Below, in pieces: positions 30,422-42,609 of a DNA stretch of 63,721 bases (its first letter is position 1; every line of letters begins with the position of its first letter). Made by a program: the position numbers and the translations under genes. This stretch comes from Mesomycoplasma hyorhinis ATCC 17981 (GTDB taxonomy: Bacteria; Bacillota_I; Bacilli_A; Mycoplasmatales; Metamycoplasmataceae). The notes below the pieces were generated by a model that saw nothing but the letters and a program-made list of their open reading frames with translations, did not search any database and was not told the DNA's origin. Where the stretch lies: NCBI RefSeq assembly GCF_000383515.1, contig NZ_KB911487.1:1-63721 (forward strand). Reading direction: 5' to 3'.

Positions 30422-33085
30422 ATGAACTCAAAATTAACTTCAAAACAAATTAGACAATTATGACTTGACTTTTTTAAATCTAAAAACCATTTAGAAGTCG
30501 AAAGTAAATCTTTAGTTCCTGAAAACGATCCTTCGTTATTGTGGATAAATTCAGGTGTTGCAACTCTAAAAGATTATTTTTCAGGTAAAAAAGTACCACC
30601 TAGCAAAAGACTTACTAATTCGCAAAAATCTTTAAGAACTAACGATATTGAAAATGTGGGAATTACTTCCAGACATCATACAATGTTTGAAATGCTAGGA
30701 AATTTTTCTATTGGAGATTACTTCAAAAAAGAAGCAATTGAATATGCTTTTGAGTTTCTTACTAAAGTTTTAAAATTTGACGTTAATAAGCTCTATTTTA
30801 CTTATTTTTTGGAAGATTTAGATACTAAAGAATATTGATTAAAATTAGGAATAAAAGAAGAACATTTAATAGCAGGAAATAGAAAAACTAATTTTTGAGA
30901 TATGGGTCTTGGTCCTTGTGGTCCTTGTACAGAAATTTTCTACGATCGTGGTTCAAAGTATGATTCAAGAGGCATTGAATTATTAAAAGAAGACATTGAA
31001 AATGATAGATTTATTGAAATCTGGAACATTGTTTTTTCACAATTTAATAACGATGGAGAAAATAATTACACACCTTTAATTAGTAAAAATATTGATACTG
31101 GTGCAGGTTTAGAAAGAATTGTTTCCATTTTACAAGATGGACCAACTAACTTTGATACTGATTTATTTCTTCCTATTATTCATCAAATAGAAAAAATGGC
31201 TTCTTTTAGATATGATATTGAAAATTACTTCAAAAAAGAAGAAAAAAAATCAAAAATTAATTCATATTTTAAAATAATTGCTGATCACATTAGAGCTGTT
31301 GTAAATGCCATAAATGACGGTGTTGAACCTTCAAATACCTTTAGAGGTTATATCATAAGACGACTAATAAGAAGAGCATATAGAACAGGGAAAAAACTAG
31401 GAATTAAAGAAGCATTTTTATATAAATTAGTTAATGTTGTTAAAAACACTTTAATTTATGACATTGATGTTGACAGAGTAAGTGAAGTAATCAAAAAAGA
31501 AGAATTACTTTTTGAAAAAACCATTGAAAATGGTGAAATATTACTTCAAAAAGAAATTGAAAAAAATAATAAACAATTTGATTTTGCTGTGGCTTTTAAA
31601 CTTTTTGAAACTTTTGGTTTTCCAATTGAATTAACTCAAGAAATTCTTGCTGAAAAAAATATTGAATTAGATATGGATCAATTTAAAATTTATCAAGAAA
31701 GACATGCTCAACTTTCTATGGGTGAAAAAAAATTAGGAATGAAAAAAACTGTTAATTCATTAGCATTAGTTAAGGATCAAATTTCACAATTTATAGGTTA
31801 TTCCCATTTAAAAGCTAAAGCAAAAATAGTATTTTTAGCTGATGAAGAACAAGAAATCGAACAATCTTCAGAGCATCAAGAATCTTATGTGATTTTTGAT
31901 CAAACTCCTTTTTACGCTACTGCAGGTGGTCAAAAACACGATCAAGGTTGAATAGTTCAAAACAATAATAAAATTAAAATTAAACAAGTGTTCAAAGACA
32001 AATTTTTAAATCATGTTCATGTTCTTGAAGGTGTTTTAGACAAAAATCAAGAAGTATTTCTTGAAGTTGATGAAGTAAACAGAAGAAATCTTGAAAGAAA
32101 TCATTCTTCAACTCACCTTCTTTTTAAATCATTAAGAGAACAATACGGAGCACAAATAAAACAATTAGGTTCTGATAACAATGAAGAAAGATTAACTTTT
32201 GATTTTCCTTTAGATAAAAAACCTACTCAAAAAGAATTAAATCAAATTCAAAATCGTGTAAATTCTTATATAAAAGAAGATGTTGAAAGACATTATTTAG
32301 AAACTTCAATCAAAGAAGCTGAAAAATTAAACGCTGTTATGACACTTGAAGAAGCAGAATATATGGACCCTAAAAATGTTAGATTAGTTCAATTTAAAGG
32401 GATTACAACTGATTTATGTGGTGGTACCCATATAGCAAAAACTAGTTTAATTGAAAGATTTAAAATAGTTTCTTGTCAAAATAAAGGAAGTGGAGTTTTC
32501 AGAATTAGAGCAATTACAACAAATGAAAAAATTTCTTCATATTGTTTTGAAGCTTTTAAAGAGCATTGAGACACTCTTATGAAATTATGAGATAAAAATC
32601 ATCAATTAGATTCTACATATCGTGGGGTTTCTTCCTTGAATTTTAGTGATGATTGAGAATTAAGGCTAAACGAAATCGAACAATATCTTGAAAAAGCAAA
32701 AGCTGATAATAAAATATTGCAAAAAAAAGCTTCATTAGCAAAGGAAAATGTAGAATTTAAACTTGATTCAGCTAATATTTTAGAATTAGAAAATAGACAA
32801 ATTTATCTTGATTTAAATGTAGATAGTGTTCATAATTTAAAACTACTAGCAGTAAATCTAAGAGAAAAATATACTAATATAGATTTTGTTTTAGGACAAC
32901 ATCAAAATATGCGTTTATTAATCACAATTGCTTCAAAAAACAAGCAATCTCGCAATATTTTTGAAGAACTAAACTCACTAAATTCAATTAAAGGTGGTGG
33001 AAGTGATATTTTAGTCCAAGCTAATATGGTTTGAGAACCTGAAGTGGTTTCTAAAATCAAACAAATATTACAAAATCCTTCATAA
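30422..33085 (+). CDS. alaS: Alanyl-tRNA synthetase
   Basis: 887 aa class II enzyme. Catalytic domain with [48 protein letters not shown] and [12 protein letters not shown]; editing domain with zinc ligands HSSTHLLF and [10 protein letters not shown]-terminal oligomerisation region with Gly-rich [12 protein letters not shown]. All recognition motifs are present. The ATG follows AAAGGAAAT. A terminator overlaps its stop codon. Confidence 0.96.
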
Positions 33086-33099
33086 AAGAAGGATTTTTT
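33072..33099 (+). terminator. alaS terminator overlapping the stop codon
   Basis: AAAATCCTTC and GAAGGATTTT with a 6-base loop and T run; the left arm encodes the last alaS codons. Confidence 0.8.
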
Positions 33100-33162
33100 C
33101 AAATATTATTTTTTTACATTATTAAATATATAATTAGAACATTATAAAATCAAGGCATTATT

Positions 33163-34305
33163 ATGGAAGATAGATTTAAGTACCTTTGTGATTTAAGTTG
33201 AATGTTTTTTGGCAAAGAAAGAATAGCAAAAACTGAATTTGTAGAATCTTGTTTTTTAGAAAATATTAGAATTACTGATGCATTTCCAACAGACGAAAAT
33301 GGAGTTCAACTTTATACAGTTATTTTAGAAAAAACTATTTTTAGTCCACAAAATAAATTATTAGGTAAGATAATTCAAAATAATGAAGTTATAGCTGATG
33401 TAGTTGGAATTTGTAAAAATAGTTTTATTCATTTGCTTCAAGAAAAAGAAGGTAAATATCTGGATTTAGAATTACCTATTACATTAGTAGCCTATAATAA
33501 AACAGAATTTTGTTTTGGCTGAAAGACAGAAAAAAAATCTGTGTTTAACCAAGAATATATGAATATTTTGAATATTCAAATTCAAGAAAACATTAAAAAT
33601 TTCTGATCTAATCCCTATATAAATTCTGATTTGGATTATGAAGAAACACCTGTATATGTTGAATTAGTAAATCAAATAAAAACAAGAAAGCAATCAGAAA
33701 ATCAGACTTTAGTAAATCACTTTTTAATAAAGAAAAATCACGACTTATTAGATGATATTCAAATTAAACACTTTAATAATTTGTACAATAATCGAGAATT
33801 TTTTAAATCAATTCTTGACAAAAATGATATCGCTTCTCAATTTTTAAAAGTAATACTTTCTTATAGCAAAATTACATATGCTATTGAAAAAAACAATTAT
33901 GTAAATAATGCTAAGTTTGATATCTTTATTGACATTAGTGTTTCTGAATTAATAGATTTAAATTATTTAGTTTTAGTTGGTATTGTTTTAAATCCAAATG
34001 CAATTTTTATATTTGGTCAAAGAATAAGCAAGAATAAATATATTATAAAAGTTTATTCCAAAGATATGGCACAAGCAGAAAAAGATATTCGCATTATTTT
34101 AAAAAATGATATGTTTCAAGATATGAAAATAGAAACTTACAATTTTGATTCAGAAGTTTTTAAATTCTCATTTGCAATTTCTTTTGAAATTGATCACTCA
34201 TCAACAATGCATTTTGATCAAGAAATAATTAGTAAAATAGAAAATATATTCAAAAATCATTTCGATAAGAAAAGACAACGAAAATGAAAAGGATTATCGC
34301 GTTAG
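33163..34305 (+). CDS. Conserved-looking cytosolic protein, unknown
   Basis: 380 aa, no signal peptide or membrane segment. The first half is beta-rich (FVESCFLENIRITDAFPTD...), the second is alpha/beta with FDIFIDISVSELIDLNYLVLVG and a Lys-rich end. I do not recognise the family. The end must be read through a TGA Trp codon at 34285, giving RKWKGLSR and a TAG at 34303; a code-11 annotation would stop early. It overlaps ruvX by 22 bases, so coupling with the ruvX-pth-tilS-ftsH genes is likely. Confidence 0.75.
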
Positions 34306-34697
34306 ATTTAGGAAGTAAAAGTTGTGGTTTTGCAATTTCTGATGCTCTTAGAATTACATCTCAACCACTTGAAAATTTTCAGTTTAAAGAACATAAACTT
34401 GAACTAGTAATTGAAAAATTAAAAGATTATTTTGAAAAATATGAAATTGAACTAGTTTTAATTGGTTATCCTTTAAGTATGCAATTAAATCAAACAAAAA
34501 GTTCTAAAAGAGTTGATTATTTTGTCAATCTTTTCAAAACACATTTTGATATTCCTATAAAATTAGTAGATGAAAGACAAACTACTAAAAAAGCTCATAG
34601 TATAATGATTGAACAAGGTTTGAGTAGACAAAAAAGAAAAAAAAATAAGGATAAATTAGCTGCTCAATTAATATTAGATGATTATTTAAATCAATAA
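34284..34697 (+). CDS. ruvX: Holliday-junction resolvase-like / pre-16S nuclease YqgF (RuvX)
   Basis: 137 aa RNase H-fold protein. First strand [18 protein letters not shown] contains the catalytic Asp; VLIGYPLSM is the second motif and [11 protein letters not shown] has the Glu; [13 protein letters not shown] carries the final acidic residues. Family members trim the 5' end of 16S rRNA and were first described as Holliday junction resolvase-like. Overlaps the unknown gene upstream by 22 bases. Confidence 0.93.
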   Translation: MKRIIALDLGSKSCGFAISDALRITSQPLENFQFKEHKLELVIEKLKDYFEKYEIELVLIGYPLSMQLNQTKSSKRVDYFVNLFKTHFDIPIKLVDERQTTKKAHSIMIEQGLSRQKRKKNKDKLAAQLILDDYLNQ

Positions 34698-34720
34698 AAA
34701 GAAGAAAAAAGAAGGAAAAT

Positions 34721-35296
34721 ATGAAATTAATAGTTGGCTTAGGAAATCCAGGTCCACAATATGAATTAACCAAACATAATGTAGGTTTTAGAGTTATTGA
34801 TAAATTAGCTCAAAGCTTAAAAACTGATTTTATTAACTGACGTTCTATTGGATTAATTATTAAAACTCAAGATTATATTTTGGCAAAGCCATTAACTTAT
34901 ATGAATCAGTCAGGATTATTAGTTAGTGAGCTTGTGAAATTTTATAAAATAAATATAGATGATATTTTGATAGTTTATGATGATATGGATTTTAATGTTG
35001 GTCAAGCAATTATGAGAACAAATGGCTCTTCTGCAGGACATAATGGTTTAAAAGATATTTTTAGAATGTTACAAACTCAAGAAATTAAAAGACTAAAAAT
35101 TGGTATTTCTCGTGATAAAAATAGTAAAAATTATGTTTTAACTCCATTTGATCCAATACAAGAAGCAATAATTAAAAAAGTCATTGATGATTGTGCAGAT
35201 ATCCTACTTTATTATTTATATAATGACTTCCGAAAAGCAATAGAAAAATTTAATGTTAAACAAAATCAACAAAAAAATAACATTACTAGCAGTTAG
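34721..35296 (+). CDS. pth: Peptidyl-tRNA hydrolase
   Basis: 191 aa. Opens with [22 protein letters not shown], holding the conserved Asn and catalytic His; [10 protein letters not shown] and VYDDMDF (Asp) follow, then [12 protein letters not shown] and LKIGISR. Recycles peptidyl-tRNA released from stalled ribosomes. The ATG follows AGAAGGAAA. Its 3' end overlaps tilS by 44 bases. Confidence 0.95.
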
Positions 35297-36131
35297 TGGT
35301 GGTCCAGATTCAATGTTTTTGTTGAACAAATTAAAAAACAAAAACATTGTGGCTGCTCATGTTAATTATCATTTAAGAGCTGATTCAAATGTTGATCAAC
35401 AAATAGTTGAAAAGTTTTGCCAAAAACATAAAATTAAATTAGAAATATTATCATCTGAAAAAAAATATGAAGATTATCAAAATATTCAACACCAAGCTAG
35501 ATTAATTCGTTATCATTTTTTTAGTCAAATTTACAAAAAATACAATTGCAAACAATTAATAATTGCACATCAAAAAGATGATTTTATAGAAACTGTTTTT
35601 CTTCAGAAAATGAAGAAAAAAGAAGTAAATTATTGAGGTATAAAGAAGAAAAATTTTCTTTATAATATGAATATCACCAGAATTTTTTTGTTCAAATATT
35701 TTAAAGAAGAAATAATTAATTTATTAAACAAAAAAAACATTCATTTTGCTATTGATTCTTCAAATAGTAAAGATATTTATCAAAGAAATAAAATCAGACA
35801 TAAATTAGCAACAAAATCCAAAATTTGAAAAAATTTATTTATTTTAAAATATAGATTTTTAAATATAATTAAAATAATTAAATTTATTAGAATCAATTTT
35901 TTACTTTCTAAATGAGAAAAAAGCAATTTTGACATTAGTTTTTTTGAAAAAATGAAGCAAAAATCTCAAATTTTATATTTTTTTATTCATAAATATTATT
36001 TTGATATAAATATAACAAAGGATAAATTAAAATCTATAGAGAGTTTTTTATTAGCAAAAGAAAGATCAGGAAGATATTTATTAAAAAAAGATGTTTTTTT
36101 AGTTAAAAAACAATATAGAATAATTTTATAG
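35253..36131 (+). CDS. tilS: tRNA(Ile)-lysidine synthase
   Basis: 292 aa. PP-loop ATPase motif [12 protein letters not shown], then AAHVNYHLR, QARLIRYHFF and IAHQKDDFIET. It converts C34 of the CAU anticodon tRNA-Ile to lysidine so that AUA is read. Shorter than the E. coli enzyme, lacking most C-terminal domains, as usual in mycoplasmas. The start lies inside pth in another frame and gives 44 bases of overlap, which is unusually long for this window but preserves the complete PP-loop. Confidence 0.92.
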
Positions 36132-36191
36132 ATCAAAAAAGCTCTTTTTATTTTATAATATTATGACTAATAACCAGGAAAGGAAACTACT

Positions 36192-38372
36192 ATGGCAAAA
36201 AAACCCTTGAACAGAAGCTATTTTAGATACATTTTTGGAGCAATAATTATAGGTATAATAGCGGCATTTATTATATACCGTCTTCTTTTGCCGTCTCCAA
36301 TTATTAAATCTATTAGCTATTTTGATAATCAAGTCAAAACAAACGCTGCATCTACAATAGATGAACATTTTTTTTGATCAGTTAGTTATGATGTAGAAAA
36401 TTTTAGAATTAAAGTTGTTAACAATACTGGAGCTGCGAATTTTGCTCCTGAAATTTATCAAGTAATTGCAAACCCATATACAATAAATAGATATATAGGA
36501 TCGTTAGTTCATTCCGCCGATAGCCAAGTTCCTTTAAGTGTTCAAGTTACACAAGCTACACAAAGCCCTTATGTTCTACAAAATACAAATAGTTTAAAAG
36601 ATTTTATTGCTAATATACAAACAGTAGCCTCAAGCAAAAACTTTGTTTTAGGATCTGATTGAAAAACTCAAGTTACAAATATTTTTAATATTTTAGATGG
36701 TAAATTAGGTGTTGTTAATACTGACAAAACAAGACCAAACTTTTTTGTTGCTTATATTTTACCTTTACTACCATATATTTTCTTTATTATTATGTTTTAC
36801 TTTATTTGAAGAAGTTACAGATCTTCAAATTCAGGTGCAGGAGGGTTCTTCAATCCAGGGAAAAACCAAGCTATTAAAATTACTTCAGATAAAAGATTTT
36901 CAGATGTTGCTGGAAATATAGAAGTAAAAGAAGAAATTGAAGAATTTGTTGATTATTTAAGAAATCCTAAAAAATATGCATCAGCTGGAGCAAAAATACC
37001 AAAAGGAATTTTATTAGGTGGTCCTCCAGGAACTGGAAAAACCTTAATTGCAAAAGCAACAGCTGGTGAAGCAAATGTTCCATTTTTCTTTATTTCTGCT
37101 TCTAATTTTGTTGAGTTGTACGTTGGAGTTGGAGCAAAAAGAGTTAGAGAATTATTCAAAGATGCACGTGCAGAAGCTCCGGCAATTATTTTTATTGATG
37201 AGTTAGATGCTATTGGTCGTTCAAGAGGTTCAGGAATTGGTGGAGGAAATGACGAAAGAGAACAAACACTAAATCAATTGCTAGTCGAAATGGATGGTAT
37301 GGTTGAAAACAGTGGTTTATTAATTATTGCTGCAACTAACAGAACAGATGTTTTAGACCCTGCTTTAATGCGTCCAGGAAGATTTGATAGAACAGTTATA
37401 GTAAATTATCCTGATATTAAAGAAAGAGAAGAAATTTTAAAATTACACGCTAAAGGTAAAAGAATTTCTTCAAGTGTTCAATTTTCAAATGTAGCAAAAA
37501 GAACACCAGGATTTTCTGGTGCACAACTAGAAAATGTTATTAATGAAGCTACCTTACTTTCTGTTAGAGAAAAAACAGATGTTATAACTAATGAACAAAT
37601 TGACGAAGCAATTGATAGAGTAATTGGTGGACCGGCAAAGAAAAACAGAGTAATTACTGAAGCAGAAAGAACTATGGTGGCTTATCATGAAGCAGGTCAT
37701 GCTGTAGTAGGTGTTAAAATGAGGGCCGGAGCTAAAGTTCAAAAAATTACTATTATTCCTAGAGGTCAAGCAGGTGGTTATAATTTAATTCTTCCTGAAG
37801 AAGAAAAATATAATTCAACAAAATCCGAACTTTTAGCTACAATTGCTACTTTTATGGGTGGTAGAGCTTCTGAAGAAATTCAATATGGTAAAAATGAAAT
37901 TTCAACAGGTGCTGCCAACGATATAGAGAAAGCTACAAAGATTGCAAGAAAAATGGTTACTGAATATGGAATGTCTTCTTTAGGTCCAATTCAGTATGAA
38001 GAAAATACAGGAAGCCCTTTCCTTGGTCGTGATTATGCAAAAAATACTTTATTTTCTTCAAATGTTGCACATGAAATTGATATTCAAGTTAGAGAAATTA
38101 TTTCAAAAGCATATTCTCAAGCATTAGAAATAATTAAAAATAATTTAGATCTTTTAGAATTAATTAAAGATACACTTTTAGAAAAAGAAACAATTGTTGC
38201 TGAAGAAATTGATTACTTAGTAAAACATATGAAACCTTTAGAAACTAAGGAAAAAGAAGCGGTTGTGAAAAAACCAGCAAATCAAATTTTAGAAGAAGTT
38301 CTTTCAGAATCTAAAGCTAAAAGAGAACAAAAAGAAGAAAAAGAAAACTCAAACAATGAAACAAATGAGTAA
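36192..38372 (+). CDS. ftsH: ATP-dependent zinc metalloprotease FtsH
   Basis: 726 aa membrane AAA protease for quality control of membrane proteins. Transmembrane helix 1 at about 11-33, extracytoplasmic domain, helix 2 at about 183-206 (AYILPLLPYIFFIIMFYF). AAA domain with Walker A GGPPGTGKT (about 276), Walker B IIFIDELDAIG, SRH ATNRTDVLDPALMRPGRFDR and pore motif FVELYVGVG. Zinc motif HEAGH near 499. The C-terminus is a Lys/Glu-rich disordered tail. ATG preceded by AGGAAAGGAAA. Confidence 0.96.
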
Positions 38373-38401
38373 AGTTAATATTTAAAATTCATTATAAAAA
38401 G

Positions 38402-38433
38402 CATTAAATTGTCTAATTTAATGTTCTTTTTAT
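38402..38433 (+). terminator. ftsH terminator
   Basis: CATTAAATT-GTCT-AATTTAATG followed by TTCTTTTTATT. Confidence 0.65.
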
Positions 38434-38463
38434 TAAAGTAAGAAATAAAATTAAAAGGAAAAC

Positions 38464-39942
38464 ATGTCTATAAATAAATTATCAGAGCAAGAATTAGTAA
38501 GGCAAAAAAAAGTTGAGTTATTAAATAAAAAAAACATTCCAGCTTATTCAGAAACTAAATTAGAAAATACTAATTGGCAAGAAGTAGTTGCTGAATTTGA
38601 TGTTTTTAGTAAAGAAGAACTTGAACAAAAAAGTGTTATTATCAATGTTGCAGGTCGTATAGTTGCAATGCGTGGACCTTTTATAATTATTAATAGTTAT
38701 TTTGATAAAATTCAACTTTATTATGATAAAAAATTACTTCAAATCGAAGAAAATAAAGACTTATTTGAACTTCTTGACTTGGGTGATATTATCCAAGCAC
38801 AAGGTGTTGTTTTTAAAACTAAAACCAATGAATTGTCTTTAAAAGTAAATAAACTACAACTTCTTACTAAAGCTTTAAAACCCTTGCCTGATAAATTCCA
38901 TGGAATTAATGATGTTGATGAAAAATATAGAAAACGTTATTTAGATTTAATCTCAAATCCAGAAACAAAACAAGTTTTTTTCACCAGAACAAAAATTATT
39001 TCTTTAATTAGACAGTTTTTAGATAACCTCAATTATATGGAAGTTACTACTCCGATTTTACAATCTTTATTAACAGGAGCTAGCGCTCGTCCCTTTACTA
39101 CTTTTTATAATTCGTTACATGCAAATTTTTATTTAAGAATAGCAACAGAATTACCACTTAAAAAATTATTAGTAGGTGGTTTAGATCGAGTTTATGAAAT
39201 TGGAAAAATCTTTAGAAATGAAGGAGTGGATACAACTCACAATCCTGAATTTACTTCAATAGAGTTTTATGAGGCATATGCTAATTTAGAAACAATGATG
39301 GAAAGAACAGAAGCAATTTTCAAATTTTTAGTTGATAAATTAAACATTAAAAATAAAAAAATTGTTTTTGGTGAGTACGAAATTGATTTTAATTTACCAT
39401 TTAATAAATTTGATTTAGTAGATAAAACTTCGGAAATTTTAGGAATTAATTTAAAAACACAATCATTTGAACAGTTAAAAGCTATTGCTCAAGCACACAA
39501 TATCAAAATTGAAAAATTTTATCAATCAGGTCATATTATTAATGCTCTTTTTGAAGAATTTGTTGAACCCAAACTTATTCAGCCAACTTTTGTTTATGGA
39601 CATCCTATTGAAATTTCTCCATTAGCTAAAAAGGATGAAAAAGATCCTCGTTTCACACAAAGAGCAGAACTTTTTATTGCTAAAAAAGAATTTGCTAATA
39701 TGTTTAATGAATTAAATGATCCTGAGGATCAATTACAGCGTTTTGAAAATCAAATAAAAGAAAAAGATTTAGGAAATGAAGAAGCAAATGAAATTGACTA
39801 TGATTTTGTTGATTCTTTAAAATACGGAATGCCACCAGCTGGTGGCTGTGGAATAGGAATTGACAGACTTGTAATGCTCTTAACTTCCAAAACATCTATT
39901 CGTGAAGTAATTTTATTTCCACAATTAAAGGCTAAAAAATAA
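38464..39942 (+). CDS. lysS: Lysyl-tRNA synthetase (class II)
   Basis: 492 aa. N-terminal OB-fold anticodon-binding domain with INVAGRIVAMRGPF; catalytic core with KYRKRYLDLI, LTGASARPFTT, RIATELPLKKLLVGGLDRVYEIGKIFRNEG (motif 2), PEFTSIEFYEAY and motif 3 GGCGIGIDRLVMLLT. Full length. ATG preceded by AAAAGGAAAAC. Its stop shares one base with the next ATG (TAATG). Confidence 0.96.
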   Translation: MSINKLSEQELVRQKKVELLNKKNIPAYSETKLENTNWQEVVAEFDVFSKEELEQKSVIINVAGRIVAMRGPFIIINSYFDKIQLYYDKKLLQIEENKDLFELLDLGDIIQAQGVVFKTKTNELSLKVNKLQLLTKALKPLPDKFHGINDVDEKYRKRYLDLISNPETKQVFFTRTKIISLIRQFLDNLNYMEVTTPILQSLLTGASARPFTTFYNSLHANFYLRIATELPLKKLLVGGLDRVYEIGKIFRNEGVDTTHNPEFTSIEFYEAYANLETMMERTEAIFKFLVDKLNIKNKKIVFGEYEIDFNLPFNKFDLVDKTSEILGINLKTQSFEQLKAIAQAHNIKIEKFYQSGHIINALFEEFVEPKLIQPTFVYGHPIEISPLAKKDEKDPRFTQRAELFIAKKEFANMFNELNDPEDQLQRFENQIKEKDLGNEEANEIDYDFVDSLKYGMPPAGGCGIGIDRLVMLLTSKTSIREVILFPQLKAKK

Positions 39943-40751
39943 TGAAAAAAATATTTGTTTACGATTTAGATGGTACTTTGTTACAACATAATAACTTGAT
40001 TAATGAAACAACATTAGCAGCGATTAAAAAAGCTCATTCTTTAGATCATGTTAATATAATTGCAACTGGTAGAGGATTAAAAACAACTAAAGTAATTTCA
40101 GATATGTATCCATATTTTGATTATTTAGTATCTAACAATGGAACAATAATTTATGATATTGCAAAGCAAAAATCCTATTTAAATGGGTTCATTGATAGTA
40201 AAACTTTGCAACTTTTATTTGACATTGCTCTAGAATATAACTGTTTAAGTGCGATCTCTACTCCAGATGATGCTTTTCTTTTTTCACCACAAAAAGAGTA
40301 TGATTGATTATCTTCACAAGCACAAATGGATTTAAAAGCATATAATCTAATTTCATATGCACAAATGAAAAATCTTATTGATAATAATACATCGATTTCT
40401 CAATTTGCTTTTAGAAATTCAGAAGCTACCACTAAAGTTATTTACAACAAATTAGCTGTAGAGCTAAAAGATAAATATAAAGTCACTATTACAAATAGGA
40501 TTTTTGTTGATATTAATCCTTTAGATGTTGATAAATTTAACTGTATACAATTTATTTTAAATTCTAATAATTGATCTTTTGATAATGTAGTTGCATTTGG
40601 AGATTCTTCTAATGATTTTTTGATGATTAAAAATGCTAAAATAGGCTTTGCAATGAAACATGCAACACCTGATTTAGTTCAAGTAGCTACAAAAGTTATT
40701 GGTGATTGTAATTCAGATGCAATTGGTCAAGAAATTTTAAAACTTATTTAA
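39942..40751 (+). CDS. Cof-type HAD-IIB phosphatase (second copy)
   Basis: 269 aa. Motif I VYDLDGTLL with nucleophile Asp 8 and acid/base Asp 10, motif II ATGRG, and GDSSNDFLMI near residue 220. A C2 cap lies between the motifs. Distantly related to the HAD gene at 26954 with the same layout. Translationally coupled to lysS through a one-base overlap. Substrate unknown; a metabolite phosphatase is most likely. Confidence 0.9.
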
Positions 40752-40774
40752 TTAATTTTATTTTCATTTTTTAA

Positions 40775-40804
40775 ATAAAAAAGACACAAATATTTTTGCG
40801 TCTT
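40775..40804 (-). terminator. Terminator of tRNA-Thr(GGT)
   Basis: On the minus strand AAGACGCAAA pairs with TTTGTGTCTT (one mismatch), followed by a T run. Also placed to end the HAD transcript on the other strand. Confidence 0.6.
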
Positions 40805-40828
40805 AATCAAATTAACGATAAATCGATA

Positions 40829-40904
40829 TGGTGCCAACAACAGGGATTGAACCTGCGACCCCATCCTTACCATGGATGTGCTCTACCGACTGAGCTATGA
40901 TGGC
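40829..40904 (-). tRNA. tRNA-Thr (anticodon GGT)
   Basis: 76 nt, encoded CCA. Anticodon stem CATCC/GGATG with loop ATGGTAA; T-loop TTCAATC. The acceptor stem GCCATCA/TGTTGGC has a U-U mismatch at the fifth pair; the other six pair. Confidence 0.93.
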
Positions 40905-40918
40905 ATATATTGTGTTTA

Positions 40919-40928
40919 ATTATATACT
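40919..40928. promoter_or_regulatory. Overlapping divergent -10 boxes
   Basis: TATAAT on the minus strand (40924-40919) lies 14 bases before tRNA-Thr. TATACT on the plus strand (40923-40928) lies 36 bases before the permease ATG. The two hexamers share two bases. Confidence 0.5.
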
Positions 40929-40964
40929 AAATCAAGAAAATGAAGAAAAAGAAAGGAAAATTCA

Positions 40965-42548
40965 ATGCAAGCAAGTTCAGATCAAAAGTTAGCAAAGCGA
41001 CAAAAAATTAGTTTTGCTAGTGCTTTGTTAATAGTTTTAGGATCTTGTATTGGAGCAGGAATTTTTTTTAAGTCAAGATCAGTTCTTGAAGGCTCTGGAT
41101 ACTATCTAACTTTGGCTATTTTTGCATGGGTTTTATCTAGTTTTGCAATTATTGCAATGGCTTTTTCTTTGCTTGAAATTTCTTCAGTTTCTACTCATTC
41201 TAATAATTCGTTAATTGAATGAAATAAACGATTTAATTCACAATTTATCTACAAATTATCTCGTAATTTTATAATTTTCATTTACTTACCGCTTACCTAT
41301 TTTTCAATGCCGCTTTATTTTGTGCAAACGCTGCAAGATGCTTATCAAGCTTTTTCGTTAACTCCAAATGCAGATTTTCATTTTCATTTAGATTGATTTA
41401 TAGTTTTAATTATTGTTCTTGTTTTTGTTTATTATTTTGCTTTAGTTGGATTAAGTTCTAAATTAGCAAATTGACATAACAAAATAATTTTAGTGTTTAA
41501 ATTTCTTCCGATTATTTTGGTTGTTGTTGTTTCATTTATTATGTTTTCTTCAGGTGGTGCAGCTAAACTGAATTCAAAACCAGTTTTTGTAGATATTAAA
41601 GAAATCGTAGAAAACAAAGAAAGTTTAAAATATACAATTCCAGGCTTTGGTTTTGTTTTATCATTAGCAGCAATTTTCTTCACATATGAAGGATTTTTTG
41701 CAGCTACAGGAATTCAAAGCGAGATGAAAGAACCTAAAAAAACACCTTTGGCAATTTTGTTTGGATTAATTATTGTAACAGTTATTTATCTTCTTTTAGC
41801 TATTGCAATGTCAATAGTAGGTGATGGTTCAATTTCTTCATTTATTTATGTTCTTAAAAATGATTTAAAATGAAATGATACTTTAATTTCTAATGTTTTA
41901 GGATTTACAAATATTTTTATTGCATTGGGAATTTTAGGAATTTTAAATGCTTTTACTTTGTGAGGACCAAGGCTAGTAGAAGAGTTAATTTTACAAGGAG
42001 ATTTTAAATTTTTAAGTAAATATAAAAGCAAATTAAATGTTGAAAAACCAATAGTAGGAACGATAATTTTGCTTCTTTTTTCTACAGTTTTTATAATAAT
42101 TTTGTTTTTAATCGGAACATTTGCTTTTATAGATGATAGTAAATATAATAATTACGGAGTAAGATTAGATAGTCTTTATTCACTTGCTGATATTTTAGGT
42201 AATTGATCTGCCCTTATTTCTTTTGCTTTTATAGGAATAGCAATTTTTGGTGGTTTAAAAAACAGGAAGACTAATAAAGTAAAAGTAACTAAATTTAAGT
42301 ATTTTGTTCCTTTTTCAATAATTTCTTTAGTTGTAATTTGAATAATTTTAATTTTTTCAATTGGAGTTCCCATTTTGGATTTATTAGCTTTATTTTGAAT
42401 CAAAGATGCACAAGATATATTAGTGCCCAGACTTATAAAAGTGTTGATTTTAGTAGCATTTTTTGCAATTTCAGGAATGCCGATTTTTTTTGAATACCTC
42501 AAAAATAAACGCAATGTTAAAAAGAAGAAAAATTTACAACAGAGCTAA
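40965..42548 (+). CDS. APC-superfamily amino acid permease
   Basis: 527 aa, about 12-14 hydrophobic segments. First helix LLIVLGSCIGAGIFFKS is the APC signature; FFTYEGFFAATGIQSEMKEPKKTPLAI contains the conserved E-x-x-x-P-x-K-x-x-P loop after helix 6. It should import amino acids in the plasma membrane. The substrate cannot be told. AAAGGAAAATTCA precedes the ATG. Many TGA Trp codons fall in the membrane segments, so code-11 annotation would shatter this gene. Confidence 0.9.
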
Positions 42549-42609
42549 TAAAAATCAATTTTAAAAATAATTATTATTTTTTTTTAAAATAGTGTACTAT
42601 TTAAAAGAA

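Noticed and set aside
34721-35296. A later tilS start that avoids the 44-base overlap with pth
   Set aside because: Any start after the pth stop would delete the [11 protein letters not shown]-binding loop, so the overlapping start is required.
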